Source of the DNA: Bacteroidales bacterium
GTDB lineage: Bacteria > Bacteroidota > Bacteroidia > Bacteroidales > Marinilabiliaceae
Assembly: GCA_004552385.1 (NCBI GenBank)
Contig: SFOL01000018.1
Coordinates: 1-25,730 of the forward strand
DNA: 25,730 nt
Direction: 5' to 3'
Made by a program: the position numbers and the translations under genes. Below the pieces are notes generated by a model. That model worked only from the letters and a program-made list of their open reading frames with translations. It did not search any database and was not told the DNA's origin. Shown piece after piece: positions 8,388 through 15,518 of this stretch; the first letter of the stretch is position 1, and each line of letters opens with the position of its first letter.

Positions 8388-8406
8388 ATTGTTATGCAGG
8401 GGGGCG

Positions 8407-9381
8407 TCAGTCCTTGAACGCTATTTTAACCGTGGGGTAGGGCTTGTTTATGCAGCGCACCTCGATTGCTTTGCTCAGCAGGAACGTGAAGCGCGGCAGT
8501 CCGTGGGCGTCAGCAGTGATGTGCCAGGTGTGATCCTCGGGCGTGTCCTCTCTTAGCCTGCTCGCGTACACTCGTATGGCTCTGCCGCCGTCTGGTGTCG
8601 ATATGGTCTCTTGGCGGGCTATGCTGAAGTGCTCGTCGTCCGACCGCAGCTTTATCTTCGCGCCGCCCGGCTCGCCTTCCATGGCTATGTCCACGTGGTC
8701 GCCGTCTCGCACGGAGTATATCGTCGTGTGCCTCAGTTTCACTTGGCGTATGTTCACGTCGGCCGTGGCCACCGTCCATAGCTGGGCGTCTTGGCGCTCC
8801 ACTTCGCTCTCCACGTCTTTTGCTGCGGCTTCATCTGTCAGCATGACGTAGAATCCGTAGCTCTCCGGACCCGTGTGGCTGTCCCATCCGCCTATGGCGT
8901 CGCGCAGCTTGCCGCGCGTCTTTGAGTAGTTTGCGCCGTCCGTCATCAGGTAGAAGTATGTCTCGCCCTTTCGCCCGCCGTAGTTGCGGTAAAAGTCGTC
9001 AAACGGTACGTATATCTCCGTGTGGCAGTCGTTCTCAAGCTTCAGGTTGTCTATGAAGTCGCACAGCGATTTCTTACCCTCGGTGGTGGCTTTCTCTTTG
9101 CGCCGCTCCAGGGGGTGGGAGCTGTCGGTCCACGCCACCACCTCCATTGTCGTGGTCTCGTCACCAACGTTTCTTATCGCGCGCTTCAGGTTGCCCGTCA
9201 CTTCGTCCCATATCGGCTCCATTGAGCCTGTCACGTCAAGGTAATAGGCTCGGGCTTCGCTGTGTTGCGCTGCGGCCTCCGCTGTGTTCGCTATAGCAAG
9301 CAGTGCTGTGAACCATGCGCTTAGCCGCGCCATCATGGCCTGGCCATGGTGGGTGTCGCACGTGCATTTTGCCTGTGTCAT
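8407..9381 (-). CDS. Exported von Willebrand factor A (MIDAS) domain protein
   Basis: 324 aa from the ATG at 9381; an in-frame ATG at 9336 would give a cleaner signal peptide (MMARLSAWFTALLAIANTAEA) and may be the true start. After the signal comes a vWA domain. The metal-ion-dependent adhesion site reads DVTGSM (Asp49, Thr51 in place of the usual Ser, Ser53), with Thr121 in CHTEIY and Asp148 in LMTDGA as further candidate metal ligands. The vWA domain spans about 43-225. The C-terminal ~100 residues look like a beta-sandwich. The protein is probably periplasmic or surface-exposed. It is the first gene of the six-gene operon, about 35 nt after a candidate promoter. vWA proteins are recurrent partners of TerD in Ter systems, though those are usually cytoplasmic; an exported one is less expected. 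Confidence 0.82.
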   Translation of the reverse strand: MTQAKCTCDTHHGQAMMARLSAWFTALLAIANTAEAAAQHSEARAYYLDVTGSMEPIWDEVTGNLKRAIRNVGDETTTMEVVAWTDSSHPLERRKEKATTEGKKSLCDFIDNLKLENDCHTEIYVPFDDFYRNYGGRKGETYFYLMTDGANYSKTRGKLRDAIGGWDSHTGPESYGFYVMLTDEAAAKDVESEVERQDAQLWTVATADVNIRQVKLRHTTIYSVRDGDHVDIAMEGEPGGAKIKLRSDDEHFSIARQETISTPDGGRAIRVYASRLREDTPEDHTWHITADAHGLPRFTFLLSKAIEVRCINKPYPTVKIAFKD

Positions 9382-9414
9382 TGGCTTGGAGGTTTGTTGG
9401 TATATAGCTTTTCA

Positions 9415-9444
9415 CAAATATCAACAAAAAAAACACTATCCAAA
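9415..9444 (-). promoter_or_regulatory. Candidate promoter of the Ter/tubulin operon
   Basis: The minus strand reads TTTG (9441-9444), an 18-nt spacer containing eight Ts, and GATATTTG (9415-9422). This matches the Bacteroidota pattern TTTG-N19-TAnnTTTG except for the first base of the -7 box and a spacer one nt short. It lies between the terminator of the preceding cluster and the first ATG of the vWA gene, where the operon promoter must be. Confidence 0.55.
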
Positions 9445-9486
9445 TTTTTGCCATTTGAACTAATGCGACCCGTCCGACGGTGCCTG

Positions 9487-9538
9487 AAAAAAACGCCGAG
9501 GCGCGGGCCGGCAACTCCTGCCGGTCCGCGCCTCGGCG
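9487..9538 (-). terminator. Rho-independent terminator of the surface-polymer cluster
   Basis: Arms at 9494-9512 and 9520-9538 pair over 19 bp (one G-U) around a 7-nt loop. On the minus strand the stem is followed directly by seven Ts (complement of 9487-9493). It begins 19 nt past the stop codon of the CDP-glycerol transferase gene and separates that cluster from the vWA operon. Confidence 0.93.
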
Positions 9539-9557
9539 CTCCTTGTGTTTTTCCCGC

Positions 9558-10781
9558 CTACTCGCCCAGTATGGCGGATATTATATTCTCGCAGGCGGTC
9601 CGCCCGCCGGGAGGGGTCAGCTGCTCGGCGTAGAAGCGTTCGCGCTCCGTCCTCATCGGGTCCGACCCGCGTGCCACCACTTCCTCCAAGAATTTCTCCA
9701 CGTCGTCCGCCGTGCGGGCTTTGTAGTGCAGGTCATACGCCTGCCGACCGAAGTCTGAGAGGGCCTCGCCGTGCCTACCTTCTTTCACCAGGTAGAGGGC
9801 GGGCTTGCGGGTGTAGTGGTATTCTACGATGAACGAGCTGCAGTCGTGAATCAAGGCGTCCGACTTCATGAAGAGGGCGTTGTATTTCCCCTCCTCCATC
9901 TGGCAGTTTGGCAGTTCCGCCCACTTCGAGTAATACTCATCCGTCCTTTCACGTCCCCAAGCCTTTTCCAGTTTCGGGCGCAGAAGAGGGTGGGGCTTGA
10001 ACGCGAACTGCATTGTGTCGGCGTGCTGTTCGGCTATTTTTAGCATGTCCTCACCCATCTCCATGAAGGTCGAGAAGTTCAGACCCCCGTCGTCTTCTAT
10101 GCTGTGGTGGGGGGCGTATATCACCCGCTTCTTGACTGTCGGCTGCGGCTTCCATGGGTCGGCTTCGCCCTCCGCGCCGGCCATCAGCTCGTCTTGCACG
10201 GGCAGGCCGGTCACCACCGAGTTCCGCGCCCCGTTGTCCATTATTTTCGCGGCGCCGTCCACGCACGTCTGGTTTTCGTAGAACACCATCCATGCCTCGT
10301 TCAGGAATGGCAGGTTCAGCCCCCACTTCGTCTCTGTTGTGTGGAACGCATAGTCAATGTAGCACGTCAACGTTTCCGCGTTGCGCCAATAGGCGTAGCC
10401 GCCCCTCTCGGTGAAAATGGCGTACGGCTTCTGGTAGAACGCTATGTCGGCGTTTATCTTGTCACCTGCGGCCATGTCGCGGAACTTGTAACCTTTGGCG
10501 GTCAGGTATTGCCGCAGGGCGCGCGTGTCCGCCTCGTCCAGCGACGGCGGTATCGATATCGACGGGCGGAAGCGCGGGTGGGCCGCCATGGCCTCATACA
10601 GCTTCTCCGTCTTCCATGCCGAGAGGCTGTTTATCAGGAAATCGACGCTTATGGAGTCTCTGCCGCGCATAGCCCTCTCAAGGGCGACCTCGTCGTGCGA
10701 GCGTCTGTATGCGCTGTGCAGCACGGATTTCTCCGCCAGGCGAGTTAGCTTGTTGTCAAGTATCTTGCCCCAGATGCTCAT
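9558..10781 (-). CDS. CDP-glycerol:polymer glycerophosphotransferase-like enzyme (TagF/TarL-type)
   Basis: 407 aa. The C-terminal half carries the GT-B-like landmarks of the glycerophosphotransferase family (PF04464): KRVIYAPHHSIED (about residues 218-230), FKPHPLLRP with the conserved HP pair, and DALIHDCSSFIVEYHYTRKP, equivalent to the family's D-x-L-I-T-D-Y-S-S signature. These enzymes transfer glycerol- or ribitol-phosphate from the CDP-activated donor to a growing polymer at the cytoplasmic membrane face. The start overlaps the epimerase stop as ATGA, so the two are translationally coupled. The IspD/TarI-like cytidylyltransferase two genes upstream would make the CDP-polyol donor. Whether the substrate is glycerol or ribitol phosphate cannot be read from the sequence. 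It is the last gene of the cluster, followed by a strong terminator. Confidence 0.88.
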   Translation of the reverse strand: MSIWGKILDNKLTRLAEKSVLHSAYRRSHDEVALERAMRGRDSISVDFLINSLSAWKTEKLYEAMAAHPRFRPSISIPPSLDEADTRALRQYLTAKGYKFRDMAAGDKINADIAFYQKPYAIFTERGGYAYWRNAETLTCYIDYAFHTTETKWGLNLPFLNEAWMVFYENQTCVDGAAKIMDNGARNSVVTGLPVQDELMAGAEGEADPWKPQPTVKKRVIYAPHHSIEDDGGLNFSTFMEMGEDMLKIAEQHADTMQFAFKPHPLLRPKLEKAWGRERTDEYYSKWAELPNCQMEEGKYNALFMKSDALIHDCSSFIVEYHYTRKPALYLVKEGRHGEALSDFGRQAYDLHYKARTADDVEKFLEEVVARGSDPMRTERERFYAEQLTPPGGRTACENIISAILGE

Positions 10782-11818
10782 ACGCTCTCTCTCAGCACCT
10801 TTATTGTCCTGCCTATGGCGTCGCGCATCTCATATCTCGGCGCGAAGCCCCTGGCCTCCAGTTTGCTCCCGTCCATGATGGCAACGGTGGCTTTGCTGTA
10901 TCCCGCCGCCTCGGCTTCCGACGGGATGTCGAACACGACCCTCCTGCCGCATATCTCAGCGCACGCCTCGGCGAAGTCCCTGAGCCTCACGTTGGTCTTG
11001 CGACTGCAGACGTTATAGGCCTCGCCGTCCTCGCCGTTAAGCATTATGTGCAACATGGCGGCGGCCGCGTCGGCCGAGTATGTGTATGAGTACAGCTGCT
11101 CGCCGTTGCTTTTCATCACGATGTCTTCGCCCGCCAGGGCCTTGAGGATGAATTGCGACGAGGCTTTCGTGTCGCTCGCCAACATCGTAGGCCCGAAGAT
11201 GCGGCTCAGGCGGGCTATGCGAACCCTCACGCCGTACTCCTTGGCGTATGACTGGCACATGGCTTCGCATGAGCGTTTCGACTCGTTGTAGCATGACCGG
11301 GCCGTGCCCAGGCTCAGCTGGCCGGTGTAGTCCTCTGTGAACGTGTCGTTGCCGCGGGCGTTGCCGTATATCTCGACGCTCGAGGGGTAGATCACCATGG
11401 CGCCCGTGGCGCGCGACTTCTCCAGCGCCCACTTCGCGCCCATTATGTTGGTCATCATGGTCTCCACGGGGTGCTCCGAGTAGGCCAACGGGTGCGTGTT
11501 GCTCGCCAGGGGTATTATGTAGTCGGGCCTCAGTCCGTCTGGCAGCGGGGCCGTCGCGTCTTGCTCCACGATGTCAAACGCCGGGTCGCCCAGGTGGTCG
11601 TCAAGCCGTCCGCCGAGCCGCCCCGCGTTGCGCACCACGGCTGTCACGCGGCATCCCGCCTCTAACAGGGTGTCGGTCAGAGTCACGCCCATCAGGCCGC
11701 CGGCGCCGGTGATCACGACGTGGCTACCTTTCAAGGCCCCGCCGCCCGCCACGCCCGCTGCGTAGGCTATGTCGTCGGCATATTCGGCGCAATGCTTTGC
11801 TATCTTGAATGTTCTCAT
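10778..11818 (-). CDS. NAD-dependent epimerase/dehydratase (extended SDR)
   Basis: 346 aa. Residues 33-45 form the Rossmann start VVITGAGGLMGVT with the G-x-x-G-x-x-G pattern, and the catalytic Tyr176 and Lys180 sit in CYNESK, preceded by SS at 145-146. This is the layout of extended short-chain dehydrogenases acting on nucleotide sugars (epimerases, 4,6-dehydratases). It has an extra ~30-residue N-terminal segment before the Rossmann fold. The gene is 22 nt downstream of the cytidylyltransferase and overlaps the next gene by 4 nt. Given its partners it may act on a CDP-linked sugar or polyol, but its substrate is not readable. A fragment of a paralogous epimerase survives at 14,874-15,063; its last ~50 residues align with this one (DIPS-x-AE-x-x-GYS, then D-x-SKL). 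Confidence 0.9.
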   Translation of the reverse strand: MRTFKIAKHCAEYADDIAYAAGVAGGGALKGSHVVITGAGGLMGVTLTDTLLEAGCRVTAVVRNAGRLGGRLDDHLGDPAFDIVEQDATAPLPDGLRPDYIIPLASNTHPLAYSEHPVETMMTNIMGAKWALEKSRATGAMVIYPSSVEIYGNARGNDTFTEDYTGQLSLGTARSCYNESKRSCEAMCQSYAKEYGVRVRIARLSRIFGPTMLASDTKASSQFILKALAGEDIVMKSNGEQLYSYTYSADAAAAMLHIMLNGEDGEAYNVCSRKTNVRLRDFAEACAEICGRRVVFDIPSEAEAAGYSKATVAIMDGSKLEARGFAPRYEMRDAIGRTIKVLRESV

Positions 11819-11840
11819 ACTTTTTCCGTGCTGTCTGCGG

Positions 11841-12563
11841 CTATTTCAGCCACTTGTCTTCTCCTTTTGTCAAGTAGCCCTTAAAGAGTTCCAGGTCGTC
11901 TTTTGTGGTGAGCTTTATGTTCTTGTCGCTGCCCGAGGCGAAGTGCAGGCGCACACCGAGCTGGACCATCATTGTGTTGGTGTAGTTCGAGCCGCCCGTC
12001 CCCACGCCTTTCGCAAACGCCTCGCGGTACTTGTCGCGCACGAGGTCGTAGCGGTACGCCTGGGGCGTGCTGACCCTCCGGAGCGTCTCGCGCGGTATGT
12101 ACCGGGTCGTCGTCGTCTTGTCGTTCTCGTCCACTATGAAAATCTGCTCGTTATATGGCATTGACGTCACGGCGTTGCCGTGCTCTTTTGCCTTCTCTAT
12201 CACGTCCGTCAGCACGGCGGAGTCCACCAGGGGGCGTATCCCGTCGTGGATTATGACGATGTCGCCGTCGCTGCATTTGTCCGAGAGGCTCTCCACGCCG
12301 TTACGTATGCTCTCCTGGGCCGACGAGCCGCCACGCACGATGTCGCGCAGCTTCGTTATGTTGAACTGGTTGGCGTAGGCTCTCACCATCTTCTCCCAGC
12401 CATCTATGCACACCACAACTATGGCGTCCACCTCCGCCTGCCTCTCGAAGCTTTCGAGCGTGTAGATCAAGACGGGTTTGTCGAATACATTCAGGAACTG
12501 CTTGGGAATGTCTTGACCCATCCTGTTGCCCGAGCCCCCGGCTACTATTAATGCTACGTTCAT
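11841..12563 (-). CDS. IspD/TarI-like cytidylyltransferase (probable polyol-phosphate cytidylyltransferase)
   Basis: 240 aa, full length for the IspD/TarI family. The CTP-binding loop reads AGGSGNRMG (8-16), followed by Lys21-Gln22, and the second nucleotide motif is HDGIRPLV (106-113). The C-terminal NIKLTTKDDLELFKGYL is typical. Two functions are possible: 2-C-methyl-D-erythritol 4-phosphate cytidylyltransferase (isoprenoid synthesis) or ribitol-5-phosphate cytidylyltransferase (TarI/Bcs1 branch). The location between a flippase and a CDP-glycerol transferase-like gene, and no other isoprenoid gene nearby, favours the second, supplying CDP-ribitol or a similar donor. No separate TarJ-type reductase is seen. 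Confidence 0.85.
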   Translation of the reverse strand: MNVALIVAGGSGNRMGQDIPKQFLNVFDKPVLIYTLESFERQAEVDAIVVVCIDGWEKMVRAYANQFNITKLRDIVRGGSSAQESIRNGVESLSDKCSDGDIVIIHDGIRPLVDSAVLTDVIEKAKEHGNAVTSMPYNEQIFIVDENDKTTTTRYIPRETLRRVSTPQAYRYDLVRDKYREAFAKGVGTGGSNYTNTMMVQLGVRLHFASGSDKNIKLTTKDDLELFKGYLTKGEDKWLK

Positions 12564-12605
12564 CTTCTCGTTTTTTATGTTCTTTTTATGCCGAGCTCTG
12601 TTTTT

Positions 12606-14057
12606 TTACTTTTCTCGTCTAAATATCTTTTTTAGGTAAGGCGTTATAACGCTCTCATATATATCGTCTTTCGTTATGTGCAACACTGTGGCGTAAAGGG
12701 CCGTCGCTACTGTTCCGCCCGCCACTATGCAGATGATTGGGGGGAGCGTCGCCATCTCGCTGAGCGCGTAGGCGGGGGCGCAGCACAGGGCCGAGATGAG
12801 CAGGTATGGCATGAAGTCACGGCTCTGCGTCCGGTAGCCCAGCCCGTATATCCTGCCCGTGCTCCACGTGTTTATCAAGACTGCCACTTGGGCGTAAGCC
12901 ACTCTCGACAGGCATATAGCCATCACACCGAAGGGGACCGACGCCGCCAGCATGGACAGCGAGATGAGTTTCTTGGCCACCTCCAGACGCAGGAAGAGGC
13001 CGGTCCGGCCGTTTATCTGCAAGAGGTTCATGTTTATCTGGTTTATGTGGTCGAACATGACGGCGAAGGCGTACACCTGCAGGTAGGCCACAGCCCCGGC
13101 CCATTTGTCCGTCAGGAGTAGCTCGACCGTCGGCTTGGCCAGCGACACGAGGAGCATCGTCATGAACATTATGCCGAGCGACGAGCCCCTCACGTACTTC
13201 CGGTACGCGCCGATAAGCGCGAGCCTGTCGTCTTGCAGACGGGCCAGGATGGGGAATGTCACGCGCTGGAGGACGCTTGTGACCTGGTAGCTGGGCAACG
13301 TGGCGAACTGTTGGCCGCGTGTGTAGTTACCAAGGGCCGCCGCCGTGTGCCATTTGCCTATCACCAGTGTGGTCAGCTGGCCGTGGATGGTGTTTATTAT
13401 CGATGCGGCCAAGAGTTTGCTCCCATAGCCGAACAGGGTGTTGAATGACTTGAATGAGAACTTTAACTGAGGTTGCCAATGCGCAGTGTACCACAATATT
13501 GATGTGTTGATGACCGATTTGACCACAGCCTGCCAGGCCAACGCCCACACCCCCATGCCCGAGTAGGCCAGCCATACGCCCAGCAGACCCGACGCCAGGG
13601 CGGCAGACGCCGAAGCCTTGGCTTGGCTCTTGAAGTCGACTGCTATGGTCAGGCGAGCTGTTTGGACCACTCCCAGCGAGTTTATCAGCAGCGTCAGAGC
13701 CATCACTTTCGTCAGCTCCCTCAGCTCCGGGGAGTCAAAGAACTCCGCTATCGCGCCCGCTGAGGCGTAAAGGGCCGCATAGCACCCCAGGCCCACCGCC
13801 ACGTTGAAGTAGAACGCCGTCGAGAAGTCGGTCTCGTCACGGTTTTTCTTGCGTATCAGCGCTTTCGAGAAGCCGCTGTCCACTATGTTCTCCGACACTG
13901 CTATGAAGATGGCCAGCATGCCCACCAGGCCGTAGTCCGACGGGGTCAGCAGACGGGCCAGGATGAAGCCGAGCGCGAACTGTATGCCCTGTGTGGCTAT
14001 ACGCTCCGCAAGGCTCCATTTCACGCCATGCGCCGTGTCTTCCTTTATGCTGCCCAC
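12606..14057 (-). CDS. Wzx/WzxC-type polysaccharide flippase (MOP superfamily)
   Basis: 483 aa, polytopic, with about 12-14 hydrophobic spans, starting GSIKEDTAHGVKWSLAERIATQGIQF as in the lipopolysaccharide biosynthesis/WzxC family (Polysacc_synt). Such proteins move undecaprenol-linked oligosaccharide units across the inner membrane. The start is GTG at 14057, overlapping the licD TAG stop by one base; the first internal ATG lies about 40 codons in and would remove the first membrane helix, so GTG is preferred. A 42-nt gap separates it from the cytidylyltransferase. Its presence argues that the cluster builds repeat units exported in a Wzx/Wzy manner rather than through the ABC exporter used for classical wall teichoic acid. 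Confidence 0.9.
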   Translation of the reverse strand: MGSIKEDTAHGVKWSLAERIATQGIQFALGFILARLLTPSDYGLVGMLAIFIAVSENIVDSGFSKALIRKKNRDETDFSTAFYFNVAVGLGCYAALYASAGAIAEFFDSPELRELTKVMALTLLINSLGVVQTARLTIAVDFKSQAKASASAALASGLLGVWLAYSGMGVWALAWQAVVKSVINTSILWYTAHWQPQLKFSFKSFNTLFGYGSKLLAASIINTIHGQLTTLVIGKWHTAAALGNYTRGQQFATLPSYQVTSVLQRVTFPILARLQDDRLALIGAYRKYVRGSSLGIMFMTMLLVSLAKPTVELLLTDKWAGAVAYLQVYAFAVMFDHINQINMNLLQINGRTGLFLRLEVAKKLISLSMLAASVPFGVMAICLSRVAYAQVAVLINTWSTGRIYGLGYRTQSRDFMPYLLISALCCAPAYALSEMATLPPIICIVAGGTVATALYATVLHITKDDIYESVITPYLKKIFRREK

Positions 14058-14884
14058 TAACGCCAGTAGAACTTATGGCCCGAGTGGCACGGCTTGCGCT
14101 TGTCTTCGGGCGGCAGCTGCATATAGTCGCCGTAATAGATGCGCAGCAGCTCGTCGTAGCCCTTCATGCTTTTCAGCCTGTGACCCTCAAAGTCGATGTC
14201 TATGCAAGTGTCAAACACCCACGCTGGTATGTGCTCTTTGTCCGAGTTGGCTATCGAACTCACTCCGCCCAGATGGCTGCTCCCCTCAGGGCACATGTTT
14301 TTTATGAATTCGTCAGCGTCTGCCACTATGTCCAGCAGGCTCTCGCGCGGCTCCGTCAGTTTCGCCCACGCCAATTTTAGCCAGCTGCCGGGGTGGCGCA
14401 GGCTGTAGTCGGTAAATTTGCCCATGGCGAACCGCTTCTTGTGCGTACGCCAGTACATGCGCTTTATTTTGGCGTTCTCGCGGTCGAAATCGGACCTCTC
14501 GTCGGGAACCTTGTCAAACGGGATGATGTCCACCCACATGCCTATGTCGTCTGTCGTCGCCATAGGCCGCCACGGGATCGACAGTGTCCGCGCCTTGTCA
14601 AACACTCGGCCGTAGAACATGTAGCTGTTGCCAAGTAGAGGGGCTGCGCACGTGTATTTCTCGCTCCTGAATGTGCTGAAGAATCGCTCAAAGTCTTCCC
14701 GCGGCATGGCTATGTCTATGTCGTCGTCCCACGGGATGAATCCTTTGTGGCGCACCGCACCGAGAAGGGTGCCTCCCGTCAGGCTGTATTTTATGCCGTT
14801 CTTTTCGCAAAAGTCATGTATGTCAAGCAATATGCCCAGACTGACACTTTGCAAATCTTTTAGTGTTAACTCCTTACCAGTCAT
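14057..14884 (-). CDS. LicD-family phosphotransferase
   Basis: 275 aa. The LicD signature is clear at residues 34-60: LTGGTLLGAVRHKGFIPWDD followed by DIDIAMPREDFERF, with the acidic cluster expected to bind metal and nucleotide. LicD proteins transfer phosphocholine, ribitol phosphate or related groups from CDP donors to surface glycans; the fold belongs to the nucleotidyltransferase superfamily. With a cytidylyltransferase in the same cluster, a CDP-polyol donor fits. Choline-specific genes (licA-C) are not present in the window. The start codon lies within the end of an epimerase remnant, overlapping it by 11 nt, and the stop overlaps the flippase start. Confidence 0.9.
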   Translation of the reverse strand: MTGKELTLKDLQSVSLGILLDIHDFCEKNGIKYSLTGGTLLGAVRHKGFIPWDDDIDIAMPREDFERFFSTFRSEKYTCAAPLLGNSYMFYGRVFDKARTLSIPWRPMATTDDIGMWVDIIPFDKVPDERSDFDRENAKIKRMYWRTHKKRFAMGKFTDYSLRHPGSWLKLAWAKLTEPRESLLDIVADADEFIKNMCPEGSSHLGGVSSIANSDKEHIPAWVFDTCIDIDFEGHRLKSMKGYDELLRIYYGDYMQLPPEDKRKPCHSGHKFYWR

Positions 14885-15063
14885 GCTTTCGCTTCATTAT
14901 CTCAAGGGTCTCTTTAAGACCGCTACGTAGGGTGTGCTCAGGCTTCCATCCTAACCTGCGGAGCTTCGACGTGTCAAACACGGCGCGGCTTATCACTGAA
15001 TATCCGCTCTTCTCAGCATCCGAGGGGATGTCTGTCACCTCCGTTGCTTGCGTCGCCTGAATG
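14874..15063 (-). pseudogene. 3' remnant of a second NAD-dependent epimerase gene
   Basis: The minus strand has an open frame without a start codon, entered just after an in-frame TAA, that encodes about 60 residues ending ...LEIMKRKHDW-stop. It includes TDIPSDAEKSGYS and FDTSKLRRLGWKP, which align with the C terminus of the intact epimerase at 10,778-11,818 (DIPSEAEAAGYS, DGSKLEARGFAP). No nucleotide-binding half exists upstream; FKBP coding sequence begins 40 nt away. The fragment overlaps the licD start, so the intact gene probably once preceded licD in the operon and was lost by deletion or recombination. Confidence 0.8.
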
Positions 15064-15102
15064 TCAGCTTGTTACCTGTTTTGCCTAAAGTGTTTTTGCG
15101 AG

Positions 15103-15510
15103 TTATGCTACGCTCACGAGCTCTATCTCGAATATTAATGTCGACCCTCCTGGTATGCCGGGCTGTGAGTAGTTGCCGTAGCCTGCCTCGGCCGCGACGT
15201 ACACTTCCCACTTGTCCCCGGGTCGCATATTCACCAGTGCCGTTTGCCAGCCGTCTATCAGGTCTCTCACGCGGAAAGCCGGGGCGACGGCCTCCGCCTC
15301 GCTCCGGCTTGTGTCGAACGTCTTGCCGTCTATTGTCCGGCCTGTGTAATGGGCTGTCACCACACTGCCCGGTGTCGGGTTCGGGCCTGCCGCGTCACCT
15401 TGCTCTATCACTTTGGCGTACACGCCAGGACCCAATTTCTTCACCCCCTCCTCCTTGGCTTTGGCGGCCAGCCAAGCATGGTTGGCCTTTATATACTCTT
15501 TTCTTGTCAT
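15103..15510 (-). CDS. FKBP-type peptidyl-prolyl cis-trans isomerase
   Basis: I take the ATG at 15510 (135 aa), 8 nt after the stop of the upstream Cache gene; an ATG at 15543 would lie inside that gene. The FKBP domain covers about residues 30-135: VVTAHYTGRTIDGKTFDTS, LIDGWQTALVNMRPGDKWEV, AGYGNYSQPGIPGGSTLIFEIEL. The Tyr, Phe-Asp, Trp and Tyr residues that line the FKBP proline pocket are all present. It has no signal peptide, so it is a compact, probably cytoplasmic form with an N-terminal helical lead (RKEYIKANHAWLAAKAKEEG). It catalyses prolyl bond isomerisation during folding. It is probably co-transcribed with the Cache sensor upstream and may read through into the polymer cluster, since no terminator is seen after it. 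Confidence 0.93.
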   Translation of the reverse strand: MTRKEYIKANHAWLAAKAKEEGVKKLGPGVYAKVIEQGDAAGPNPTPGSVVTAHYTGRTIDGKTFDTSRSEAEAVAPAFRVRDLIDGWQTALVNMRPGDKWEVYVAAEAGYGNYSQPGIPGGSTLIFEIELVSVA

Positions 15511-15518
15511 ATCTTTTT

